A stretch of DNA of 64,000 nt, taken from assembly GCF_028009165.1 (NCBI RefSeq), contig NW_026611618.1, positions 1 through 64,000 on the forward strand, read 5' to 3'. Source of the DNA: Akanthomyces muscarius (lineage: Eukaryota; Ascomycota; Sordariomycetes; Hypocreales; Cordycipitaceae). A model generated the notes under the pieces. The model ran no database searches and had not been told where the DNA came from. It saw only the letters and a program-made list of their open reading frames with translations. A program made the translations under genes and the position numbers. Positions 32,345 to 43,512 of the stretch are shown here, in pieces. Numbering within the stretch: position 1 is the first letter of the stretch; each line of letters opens with the position of its first letter.

Positions 32345-33790
32345 GTTGATGCTGCTGCGCCAAAGCGTCTTGAAACAAGTTTTGAGGTGGTGTGGTTGTC
32401 GACTGTTACTTAGTTCGCTAAAAGGCGAAAGCAATAGCCAGAGGGTAATAGTGGAAAAAAGTACAAATGGGCATAAGTGAGTAGGAAATACAACTGAGGA
32501 TCAAGGGGAAATAAAGACGCTGATGACGATAATGGTTTCAAGTAGATTCTTGGCAGATGAAGAAAACGTCTATATATACTTTTCTCTTGAGTTCGAAAAA
32601 AAATGATCGTCTTGACGTTTTCCAAAAATAGAGGCTTACATTCACAACATTTATATTCGGCTTGCATGCCGAGGGGAAATTGTGGCTATGTAGCTGGACT
32701 TGGATAGGCCATCAGTGACATTGGCCTGATACCACACGGCTTCAAGAAGTTTGTCGCCTTGTCAAGTCAGCCCTTTGGCAAGCCTGGTAGATATCCTCTG
32801 TTAAGGGTCGCCACACTAAACGAACTGGCGCCGATCCTCACCTTGTCTGACAACGGAGTGGTGCTGCCCGTCGAGTGGCCTTCCATTTTGGGTCACCGCC
32901 GAACAGGCACAACGGGCAATCGCTGAACTGGAAGCGCCATCACCCTCGCGCCTGGGACGCCGGTAACGTAGCTGTTATCCACACACAGGCAAACTTGCTG
33001 CCGTGCGCCGATTAGGCCCGCGGATCGACCTTTGGACCTATATCCACCGGCAATGACGCTGTTGAACGGCGGTTGCGATGGTCGTGCATGGCGATGTAAG
33101 GCTGTTTGTCGACTGTCCTTCCAGAAGCGGCCAAACGGCATCCATCCACTATGCAGGTTTCAGAGAGCCGGTACTTGGATTGGTGCTCGTGCTCCAACTG
33201 GCGTTCTTGGCTTGTTCTATCCCATGTTTTTTTCCTCTCGTTCGGTGCTTTACACTTATTGCACCAAGCGTCAATGTTGGAGAGCAGGTGCTGGTTTAAG
33301 AGCACTAGAAGTATCAGATGTGTCTAAAACAAAAGAGAAAGGGGCCTTGGCCTCTATTGGGCATCCAGCGTACAAGTGCCGACTTTGACACCTGTGCGAG
33401 CTTGACATAAGAAGCATCTCGGCTACTCAGAAAGAACTAGGTCTGACGGACGCCACTGTCACCACATAGACCCACGCGGTAATGGGCTTCAGGGGATATA
33501 CAAGGAAAATGAAACCGCACCGTGAACACAGAAGCAGAATATATATTTGCGCCATTGTCCAGTAGCTCATCATTGCACGAAGCCATTAATGATCCTGGCA
33601 GATTAAGTGGACGGGCGTGTTGATCCTCGAGTTTGTGGAAATAGCCCCGGCAGCCCGCGAGGCGCAGCCAGCGTACATACACCAGGACCCGGGGTGGATA
33701 AACAACAGCTTAGTATTTAAAAGGTAGAAAATCCGTCCACCGTATCTGTCCCTCAAAAACAAAGACCATTTTCGTACTCTTCAACTAATC
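32345..33790. other. Intergenic region with esterase promoter
   Basis: No gene is seen. A TATA-like TATTTAAA at 33714-33721 lies about 75 bp before the esterase ATG. Confidence 0.5.
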
Positions 33791-35768
33791 ATGGTTGTTC
33801 CGAAGAAACTTTGGCCCCTCTGGATGGCCTCTGCGGCGGCGGCGGCCGCTTCACCCTCTGTTACTGTCGACGCAGGAACCATTCTCGGTGGACAGTGTGG
33901 CAGTGGAAATTCCGTCTTTTACAAGGCAATTCCCTATGCGGATCCTCCTGTCCGAGGTTTGCGATTTGAGGCCCCTAAAGCCTACGGCAAGTATCCTGGC
34001 GGTAGGCTGAACGCAACTGCCCCGGCTCCCGCTTGCATTCAGTTTGGGGATACATTCAAGGCCCTGGGAAAGACATCGGAGGATTGGTGAGTAATTAGCT
34101 CTTCAAGGATCTAAGTCCATTTTCTAATAACCCTCGTCAGTCTATATTTGGATATTTGGACGCCTGCCGATGCCACCGAGGACTCGAAGCTCCCCGTCAA
34201 GGTCTTCGTCTTTGGTGGATCCAACATCGAGGGCGGCATCAGCGATACTCTGTACGACGGCTGCAACACCGCGGACGATGGAGCTATTCTGGTATCTATC
34301 AACTACAGACTTGGTCCACTTGGTTTCATGGCTCTTGAGAGTGCAGGAATCCACGGCAACCAAGGTATCCAAGACTTGCTTCTTGGATTGAAGTGGGTTA
34401 AGAACAGTATTTCTGCCTTTGGTGGCGACTCGGTATGTGAATCAGTCCAGATGAAAAAAACATATATGCATATTGACGTGGCAGGACAAAATTGTTCTTT
34501 TTGGTCAATCGGCCGGCGCCACCGATGCATACATCATCTCTGCTCTGCCTGACGCCCCCTCGCTCATCAACAGCGCCATCGCCGAGTCGGTCGCTCTTCC
34601 ATCGCTAGCGTCCAACTCCAGCGTGCAAACCACTTCTGTCTCCTATGCCAAAAGCCTCAAGTGCGATGTGCGAGACGTAAGTAGAATGTGGCATTGTCAT
34701 GTACAGAGGCTTATAATCGCGCAGAAAAAATGTTTGCAAGGGAAGAGCACCATCGATCTCCGGAGCGTGTACTTTAGCGACGAGTATTTGAAGACCGGAC
34801 TTGGGGCTGCCGATGTTACCATCCCTTCTGTTAATTCTCACAAGTTCTGGCCCTATGTGGACGGCACTGTCATCCCAGAGGCTCCCTCGGCGGTCGGTGC
34901 CAAAGTCCCCGCAATATTCGGGTACAGTATGTATTTCTGGAACCATTGACTCGAGAAGCTCTAGTTAACATTTTACTTCCCAGACCAAAGAGAAGGCATG
35001 ATGGATACCCTCACTAAGTACAACAGCACCGAAGCCGCTGCATCTGCCACCCCAGCTGCGTACACTAAGTTTTTGAAGGACAACTTCGGCCCGGCGGCTG
35101 CCATAATTGAAAAGTACTATGACCTGTCTCTCTTCCAGTCTACACCCCTTCCCGTCATTGCCGCCATCTCCACCGTGGCCACCGACGCAGAGTACAAGTG
35201 TCCAGCATACGCGAGCGCCGCGCAGACGGTGCGCAACAACGTGCCCGCCTGGGTATACGAGTTTACCCACAACTCAACCTGCGTGTGGCTCGACACTATG
35301 CCCCAAGCTTTTATTGACGTCTTTGGTGCTGCGCATACGGCTGAACTTCCCTACGTCTTTGGCAACCTCCACTTTGACTTTGCCGATAAGAACTCAAGCT
35401 GCACTGGCACGTCTGACGAGTGGAGTCTCAGTAAGGAGATGATGGGATTGTGGACGGCGATGGCTGAAAAAGGAAACCCTTCAACGAACGACATACACTG
35501 GCCTGAATTCCGAGCCACGACGAATGGTTCCGATGTACAGGGCATGGTCTTTGGCAATTTCAGCAGACCTGGCGCAATTGACTTCTCAGTTTGTGAGCTT
35601 TGGGCAAAGATCGATGCCTTGCTGGGCAGCACCAATGTAACAGCTTCGGCGCCGTCTGGTGGCGCAATACAGCCCACAAGCTCACGAACTGGTCGGCCAA
35701 CGTCTCTAGCCTCGGCGCCTGTCGTAGTGGTGAGTTTCCTGCTAGCCGGATTGACTTTGGTTATCTAG
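33791..35768 (+). CDS. Secreted type-B carboxylesterase, probably GPI-anchored
   Basis: Five exons (33791-34086, 34141-34432, 34485-34676, 34725-34926, 34984-35768) sum to 589 codons with clean GT-AG introns. A signal peptide (LWMASAAAAAASPSVTV region) is followed by the alpha/beta-hydrolase core: FYKAIPYADPPVRGLRFEAP, NYRLGPLGFMALES, the nucleophile GQSAGATDAYI, the acid in GYNQREGMMD and the histidine in GAAHTAELPYVFGN. The oxyanion-hole segment is VFVFGGSNIEGG, lacking the usual histidine of HGGG. A Ser/Thr-rich stretch and a C-terminal hydrophobic run (VVVVSFLLAGLTLVI) suggest a GPI-anchor signal. It would hydrolyse carboxylic esters at the cell surface; the substrate is unknown. Confidence 0.88.
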
Positions 35769-36131
35769 ACACATCTCGCGAATTCGCTTCATCATTTCAC
35801 TTTCAGCTATGTCTAGACATGTATGAATACTATAAAAATTGTTCCTTGGCCTGATTCGCTTTTGGGATGTTCGCTCTGCTTCACGATGGCATTCTTCGCC
35901 GACAGAGAGCTTTTAGTGATCGGGAAATTGTGAATAAAACAGCCTATGCGTACACGCACGCCCTATTAAATCAATTTCTAGCGCCTTTGAGTTCCCAAAA
36001 TGATCGGCAGGAGGGTGGCTGGGCTACTATTTCAGTGGACCCTGCAATAGCAATAGTCACTAAATATACCGGGTACGACGGCGCAGCGCTGACGGGGACA
36101 ACTTCAACTTCTTTACAATCTCAATCAGAAT

Positions 36132-37665
36132 ATGGCGAACGGGCACTCGACTCCCAGTTTGTCTCAAAACGTGTACAATCCCAGATCGTCGCGAAATTGT
36201 GCTATATGCCGGAGATATAGGCGTCGTGTACGCCTTCTGGCTCTTCTCTTTGATCTCGCACTAGCTGCTAATTTGCGTTAACTAGTGCGACCGGCAACGG
36301 CCAAGCTGCGGGCAATGTCTCCGACTGCACGGTTCTTGTCCAGGATATCGGGATGAATGGGAACTCGTTTTCCGCGATCAAACGAAACAAACGGTCGAAA
36401 AGCACAAAGTGAAATCGGCCAAAGTCGTGGCCGGGACCTTGTTGGCTCCGAACCGCATGAACACTAGCGTTGAAGAGATGGGTGTGAATTATTTCTTGCG
36501 ACACTTCGTCAATGGCGGGAATCCGCATTCGCGCGGATGTCTGAATTACATCCCAATCAACTATTCGCCAAATGCAGAGAGTCCTATACTTCTTAAAAGC
36601 ATGGCAGCTGTCGGTCTGATGGCTCTCGCTAAATCGACGAGCCACTTTGAACTAGCTGGCTCGGCGCAAAGAAAATACGTTGAAGCAGTTCACATGGTCA
36701 ACTCTGCGTTGGAGTCGCCGACGGAATCTCTGGAGGACAGTACTCTCATGGCGGTCATATCTCTGGGAGTATTTGAAGAAATTTCTGATTACAAGTCTTG
36801 GGTAATACATGTCCAAGGCGCGGCCGCTCTGTTAGTTGCACGTGGTAAAGAGCAGTTTTCTAGCCCGATGGCCCTGAAGCTCTTCAACCAAGTCCGAACA
36901 GACTTGATAACTGCCTGTGTTAATGAAAACAATCCAGTTCCTGAAGACGTTTTGGCATTGCAAGATGAGGGTAAAGGACACCAAGATGTCTCGAGCTCGT
37001 TCTGGCAAATTGGCTTGGTCGGTGCTCGATGTGCCAAACTACTGACCAATTTCAAAGGCTACAATATTGAAATTGTGTCCGACCTTCTATACGAAGCAAA
37101 TACGTTGGAGCAAGAGTTTGGGATTTTTGGGCAGCTTTTGAGCCTGGAGGAGCCATATTCAACAATCCAGGACACTGCCGGACGGCCAGATCTCATCTGT
37201 CATGGCCGGATTGGTGTCTACGAAGATATGTGGGCAATACGAATTTGGAACAACTGGCGAAATCTGTTAATGATCGTATGCCGAGTAAAGTTGTTTTTGC
37301 TAAATGAGATACTCATGAACGCCCTTGCCCCGGACAACGTTGGGCAGACAAAACTGCAATTGCGAGACACCATGCAGTTGCTCGCGCAGCTAGGGGAAGG
37401 CATCCTAGCTACACTACCCCAGGCAATGAAGTTCCAGGTCACAACGTATGAAGATCAGACGTGGAATGACGGCGCCTCTGGTCTCAGCAGCGTGGCCAGT
37501 GCCTACTTACTAGCTGGGCGCCTTTCAGTGGTCGGTCAAAGCGAAGCTACAAATGGCGAGACTCGGCAATGGATTATTCAAAGACTCACAGATATTAGCA
37601 AGAGCGCACGAATTCCCACTGCATTGAAGATCATTGAGGCTATAAAGGGAGTGGACGTTCAATAA
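36132..37665 (+). CDS. Zn2Cys6 transcription factor
   Basis: Exon 1 (36132-36227) and exon 2 (36286-37665) flank a 58-nt intron (GTACGC...ACTAG) that splits the zinc cluster. Together they give C-x2-C-x6-C-x6-C-x2-C-x6-C (CAICRRYRRR joined to CDRQRPSCGQCLRLHGSC), a complete binuclear cluster, followed by PGYRDEWELVFRDQT, a very common stretch in this regulator family. Exon 2 then carries the fungal-specific regulatory region (RGCLNYIPINY, SMAAVGLMALAKS, YKSWVIHVQGAAALLVARG). The total is 491 aa. Starting only from the long open frame would miss the zinc cluster. Its position between the esterase and the GNAT/LaeA-like genes makes it a candidate local regulator; its targets are unknown. Confidence 0.88.
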
Positions 37666-37755
37666 TAAATGCACATGACCTATTTATTTAAGCTGTCGTA
37701 TCACCTTATCTATTCACTCTCCCACTTAATATTTACTATGTTATTCCCTGAATGA

Positions 37756-38244
37756 TCATAAATGTGACTCCCATTTCTCTTCTTGAGAGCCGACCGACTC
37801 GAAATGCTCTGAGGGCGCTTGTCGGACGCATGTGAAACCCAGTGAACTATAGATGCCTCGCGCCGCACTCAAATTGCTCTGCGTTACCAGTATAACTTTC
37901 TTAAACCCTTTTTCGCGCGCAAAGTCTACGCACATTTGCGACAGCATCTTCCCAAGTCCCAGCCCTCTTGCCTCCGGTTCGACTAAAAGCACGCGGATCT
38001 TCGATGTTTCTCGCGCATCTGCCTTACACACCACGACGCTTCCTTGGAACCGGCCGTCCTTCTCCGCAATCCAGCACATCTCCAGTTCGGGATCGTAATT
38101 AGCGATAAAGGAAGCCATAATTTGGGCCACCCAGCCTTCGAACTGTGTTCCCCAGCCGCACAGTTGTGAATACAGCACTCCGTGTCGGTGAACGATGTAG
38201 ACGATATCGCCTGGGCCATGTGTTCGGAACAGGGCCTCGGCCAT
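37756..38244 (-). CDS. GNAT-family N-acetyltransferase
   Basis: An intronless protein of about 162 aa. It reads RTHGPGDIVYIVHRHGVLYSQ, then CWIAEKDGRFQGSVVVCKAD, the acetyl-CoA loop VEPEARGLGLGKMLSQMCVDFA, and SNLSAARGIYSSLGFTCV. This is the compact MarR-associated GNAT type common in fungi and bacteria, which moves an acetyl group from acetyl-CoA to an amine. The substrate cannot be told from sequence. The ATG at 38244 (MAEALFRTHGPGD) fits the family; the frame is open to 38307 upstream. Confidence 0.8.
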   Translation of the reverse strand: MAEALFRTHGPGDIVYIVHRHGVLYSQLCGWGTQFEGWVAQIMASFIANYDPELEMCWIAEKDGRFQGSVVVCKADARETSKIRVLLVEPEARGLGLGKMLSQMCVDFAREKGFKKVILVTQSNLSAARGIYSSLGFTCVRQAPSEHFESVGSQEEKWESHL

Positions 38245-38646
38245 GACTGTCAAGTTCTGCGGTAGGTAGTGGTGTGAAATGGCGACAAAGCGCCTAGTGA
38301 AGCTCAAATTTGGGTCTTACTGCGAGGATTTGCGCTACTGTCTCAAGACTCTGGTCCGGTTCGGGCTTCTTATAACCACATTGACGTACTTTTTATGGTG
38401 ATGTATTCTCAATGTGCCAGGCGCGCCCTTCCAAGCCCGTTACATGTCGATGTGGGGATTGTGGCCAGTGGTGGCCCCTTAGTTGAGCGCTGTAAAGAAG
38501 GCTATGGAAACGCAGTTTTGGTCGGGCAAACATAAGCAAGATACGCATGCGATTGAATGTGTGGCTCATATTGCGTAGAATTGTCATATTATCATGCCCT
38601 GCAAATAAAATATATGATACTCCTAACCCGATGCCGGCGATGCGTT

Positions 38647-39953
38647 CTAGTCGACGTTATCTTCGCGCGCATTTGGCTTTTGCGCGTACCAATAGTAGTA
38701 ATTGAAGTATCTGTGAATACCTGTAGTGTCCAGAGCTTGTCGCGCGAGCGCAAGTCGAACTTGCGCCTCTTCTTCCGAGAGCCCAAGGGCCTTGAAAGGT
38801 CTCCCCGCGAGCGTTGAAATGAAGTCTGTGACGGCTGTTTTCTGGTATAAGCCCACAAGTCGCAGGGTCTTGTCCTTGGCCCATGTTCCAATGGGGACCT
38901 TGACAACTTTGCAATGTATGTTTTCGAAGCCAGCGGAGAGGAGCACTGGCTCCAGCTCTGCTGGTAGTGAAGTGCTAAGTCCCAGTTTTTGGTAGGCTTC
39001 CCCGGCGATCTCATAAAGCACTTTGAAAGGGTCATCAGATTTCATGGTATCGTCATCGCAGTACGGGCGACCGAGCAGCTCCTGAAATTCAATCCAGCCC
39101 CCAGGACGAAGACTCCTTAAGTAGGTGTCAGAGACGACTCGATGGGGCCCATGGTGAGAGACCACCAGCAGAGAAAGTAAAAAGTCAATTTGCAGCTAGG
39201 TAACTTACTCATACGCATGCTGCATGACAAGTGGGACATCTTTCAGGATCATGGCCATGAACCGAAAATGTGCGAGGTCGACATTATCCAGCAGCCAGTC
39301 CTGTTCGCAGTCATCTACAATAAATTCAACATTTGGTGGAACCCAAAGCGGCTGGATCGGTGTCAGATCGATGCCCAGAATTGAAGCGCTGGGATAAGCG
39401 TCGCCAGCTATGATGCCAATATCAGCCTCACGTCGAGGTAATCACCTCCAAGGGCTATACTGACTTTCAATCGCCCATATCCCTATTTTCGGTCAGCTTC
39501 CCAAGCTCATTTGCCGCGAGCATGCGACGCACCTGTACCAGTTCCAATGTCAACAATCTTTTGTGGGTGCTCCCCAATTGGCGCAAAAAGCAACTTTCCT
39601 CCCGTCAGTTCCATGAGCATGACATGCTTCATGTCTTCTCGCGCCTGCTCTATGTCGTCGTTCGGTATTGGATACCTGCTGTTCTTAAATGATTGGTAGC
39701 GCCGACCTCGTTCATACGTGTGCGCGTACACGCTGGAGCTCACGCTGACTAGATCCGAATCGACGCTGTTGGCCACAAACTCATCATCGCTGATTTCTTC
39801 GCTGCCAGCCGGTTCAACAGGCGGCTCTTCAGACAACCAAGGCAACGACGGCGGATCCGACAGCGGCGCAGGGGGGTCTGCGCTCGCCTTATCGGGCTCT
39901 GGGGTTTTGGCTGGCGTCCGGTCCTTTGTTGACCCAAGGTCCAGGGAGGCCAT
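38647..39953 (-). CDS. LaeA-like SAM-dependent methyltransferase
   Basis: Four exons (39953-39533, 39482-39465, 39407-39209, 39115-38647) total 369 codons. Exon 2 is only 18 nt. Motif I is assembled across the first two introns (KIVDIGTGT joined to GIWAIE). Later motifs are DLTPIQPLWVPPNVEFIVDD, DNVDLAHFRFMAMILKD and SLRPGGWIEFQE, the usual order for LaeA/TdiE-type fungal enzymes. The N-terminus is a long Pro/Ser/Glu-rich segment. LaeA itself is a global regulator of secondary metabolism; most paralogues act on small molecules or proteins of unknown identity. Clustered with oxidoreductases and a regulator, this copy may be a tailoring enzyme. Confidence 0.87.
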
Positions 39954-40623
39954 TTCGCTGCTGGTCTACCGAAAACAAACGTTTCAAAAAAGGTCGATGG
40001 GCAGGAGGCTCAGCTCTCGTCAAGAAAGGACCCGAAGATCCCTCGCCCGTGCCACAGGCTGGCTCTCAGTTGCCAGTCCACTGTCTTGGTTTAGCGCACT
40101 GCGCCCGCAAAAATATTGTAAGGAAAAGGCCCCCGCAGAAGGAGGTGGACGATCCGCTAGCAGCACCAAGGACCCTGCTAGTCGGTCCAAGAAGAACCAT
40201 AGCAAAACTGACGGCATGCAGCAGATATGTATGGGGTGAAGATAGGTTTCTGTCGTGCTCGATTAAACACTGGTGCTGTCTACAATAGCTAAGTAGGGCA
40301 CAGCGGAGGCCAAGCGTTGCTTGCATGTGCCAACAAGGCGCCTTGCGTGCGGGCTTACCTGGCACGCTGGCTGGGGAGAGAGAAAAAACGACCAGTCACT
40401 CTGTCTTCCAATGGTCGGCGGGGTTCGTGTCCTCTTGGCGTCCGCACGACTGGCAATTTATTTGGTGGCGCTGCCAAAGGGCACAATGCGGTTCTTGTTA
40501 CATGAACTCGTAAACTGTCAAGAATTTATGTACTCTAGAAAACCATTCTGCGATGAGGACTTGTCTTCTGGTCAACTTACTACGTGCGGGTATAGTTAGT
40601 AAGCGAATGCCTCTACATCCTTC

Positions 40624-41999
40624 TCACTTTCCATGCCCTCTCGTCGCCATCAGCATCTGTTTCACTGTATTGATATCGAGCGACTTTTCCGCCTCGCAGA
40701 GTGACTGTTCCACAGCATTGGCGCCTCTTTTCACCACTTCATCATCGAATGCATCCATTACGTCCGCCCGTAATAAGTTATTACCCGCATCAGCATGCAG
40801 CTGCAGGAGTGCATTGACATAATTATCCACATCCGTAATGGAGTGCTGAAATCCTTGGCCACGATCTATTTCAGGTTAAAAAGTGGCTGCACCATGCGCA
40901 GGACTGCATTCTATAACTTACAGATAAGCATTGGGTGAGCGGCGTCTCCAGCGAGTGCGACACGGCCACCATGATTGTCCCATTCAACTGGAATCCAATA
41001 CTTCATCTCATTTACGCTGACGTATGAATTGTCCGGAGTCCAATCTATTGCTAGTTGAAACTCGTCACGCAACGGCGCTGTTTGAGTTCTGATGTAGTCC
41101 AGAGCTTCGCGCCCTCGTAGATCAACTGGCTCGCCACGCCATATTTTGACCCAAAAGGTTGCCCACGTGGATTTATCGCCGGGGTCCTTTGCAGAGAGAA
41201 CTGCGCATGCGGTGGATGAGTGTTAGCTCGACTGTTCCTGCTGTGCCGAAAGACGATGTTCACGAACCGCCGATGCCGCCTACGGAGCTGGTCCCCATCA
41301 TCAGTGCTGCCACTGGGTGTTTGTCGGCAATTGCTTTCGTTTTTTCGGCATCTTCATACTGGTTGATGCCAGTCGCAAATAAAAATCCGGAGCCTTGTGG
41401 TTGCGCCTTCTCCGCTCCGATGAGTATCTCCCTGACTTTGGATGAGGTGCCATCGGTTCCGAGAAGATAGTCGGCATCGATTGTTTCGCCGCCTTCAAAG
41501 TCGGCTCTGATGCCATTATCCGTCCGAGTTATATCCTTGAGAGACATATTCCATTGTATGTCAATACCTCCAGCAAGCAGCGCGCGCAGGCGTCTACGGC
41601 TAACACGTCTGGCGCCGGGCGTGGGACTGCTGAAGAGGAGCTCCCCTGTTACTCCATTATAGCACGGAAGAGTCTCTGTCTCTGCGTCAAACTGCAGATT
41701 TGGATTGCAGAGAGCATCGTTCAAGTTTCGGAGTATGTCCTTGGGCACCAAGCGCTGAAAGATGGGCATGGCCCAGTGCACGAGCATTGTCCATTCGCGG
41801 GGCCGCGCATCGATGGCCTCTTCCTTTTCAACAACAATTGCTTTAAAACCGTTCTGAGTCTGTTAACAGAGAACCCGAGGGATACATCATCTACTTGCAT
41901 AGGCTGTCTCACCTGCTTTAATCCTTGTGCTGCAAGTAGCCCCGTCAGTCCCGCCCCAATTATTAGAACGATGGGTCTGTCTCTATTCGACGCGGCCAT
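40624..41999 (-). CDS. FAD-dependent monooxygenase
   Basis: Four exons (41999-41913, 41853-41268, 41200-40922, 40865-40624) total 398 codons with GT-AG introns in consistent phase. The enzyme has the PHBH-type fold: PIVLIIGAGLTGLLAAQGLK binds the ADP part, AIVVEKEEAIDARPREWTM follows, YLLGTDGTSSKVRE is the DG motif, and VALAGDAAHPMLIYRGQG is the GD motif binding the ribityl chain. At 397 aa it is normal in length. The family hydroxylates aromatic or polyketide substrates with NAD(P)H and oxygen. The gene is intact, in contrast to the truncated FAD monooxygenase at 18771. Confidence 0.87.
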
Positions 42000-43512
42000 G
42001 GTGACGATGCGTCGAAGCACGATACAGAATCAAATGATACGGAGGGGAATGTAGTATCAAAATACAAGAGGAGCTTTGAAATGGGCACGCAGCGCGCTCG
42101 CTCGCCCCTTCTATAGCGGTGCGTCCCTTGGGAAGGGAGTTGTAGCGGTGGGTATGGAGCAGCTGCCAGCAGCATTATACCAATGAGCACCAAATGTACG
42201 CAGCAACGTGGCTAGGGTGGGGTGGCTAGGCCTAGGTCTCAAATGGAGACTTCTGAAAGTATTGCTTTTTAATCTGTATTTTCTCAATCATCACGCCACA
42301 TCGTGGCCACTTTTCTGGCATAAGTGCCTTTGCTGACCATCCCGCTGCTCTCTACTAGTACTTAGTCAATAACGAGGTTGCCGGAGGCGGCATATCAAGA
42401 CCAAGGCAACGCAATTGTTTCTAGTCTAACCTAAAGACCTCCTCACAAACTACAGCCTCCGGTTCCGATATTGAACATGTTTAAAAATTAGAATAAACTG
42501 CCCGAAGGCCCTGACCGGCGGAACTATTGGATTTTCCCGTCGAGCCGTGGAGTTCCGCTCTTCAAATTGTGGGACGAGGAACCAGGTAGGTGTCATTGGA
42601 GGGAATCAGTTGGCGGTCACAATTTGTATTTTGGGGGGTTGAGCTCCTATTGATTCCTTGCATCCGGTTCGCCTGTTTTACAAAGTCCAGCGCACGTTTG
42701 TCTTTTCCACACGATGGTGACCAGCTGGTGCGCAAACTGCCGAGCTTGAAGTGCCGAGCCTGTCCACATCTCAGCCCCACATCAACAATGGCGCCAAAGA
42801 ACATAACTACACACCCGCGGAAAGGAGTTTGGCCCATAGTAGAGCTTAGCATGCTGCTAGAAGATGAGTACAGAATTAAAAATTTATGACCATCTTTGGT
42901 GGTTTCGCACATGGGCACCTGTCGAGTGTAGGTGGCATGCAGCAGGTATTCCGTTTTGTATCCACTGAAGCTGGCATTGTCGTGGCGGGCACAATTTAGT
43001 ACGACAGCACGATGGTAAGCCTTAGCGTGGTCGCGACTATCATCAGCTCTCCATGTTGATACATGGAGCACACTCACTGGAGCGGAAAAAAAGCAAAACG
43101 AAGAGGTGAGTGATGACAAGCCTGCTGAAGCACTAGTTACTTGACGAAGGCGCTGGTATTTGCGAGCGCAAAAGTCGTGACAGTTGAAAGAGCACTGTGT
43201 AGATCCGTGTCTCATTACAAGGCCGATCAGGCAGGATCATCTGCAGCCGCGAAAGTTGCCCTGCGTCACCCTAGGGACCAAACCAAGTGCTACGAGTACT
43301 TTGACATGAATCGAATGGCCTTCAGATACCGGCCGGAGTGTAGAGCATTGTTGCATAGTCCACATCACGAGCAAGTTGTACAGAATAAAGTACATGCGCG
43401 GGCCACTCGACGGAGGCTCAACTACTGCGATGGAACGCGGCGACACTATCAGGTCTACAAAGTGGGGGAAAAGACTCCGACCGAGATACAATAAAAATTA
43501 TCACAGTCCTAG
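42000..43512. other. Gene-free stretch
   Basis: The longest frames here (42562-43215 reverse and 43141-43494 forward) overlap one another, lack family features and look like chance. No promoter element stands out. Confidence 0.5.

Noticed and set aside
42562..43215. Reverse open frame of 217 codons between the monooxygenase and hydroxyacid dehydrogenase
   Set aside because: No family resemblance, irregular composition, overlaps another frame on the opposite strand; likely chance.
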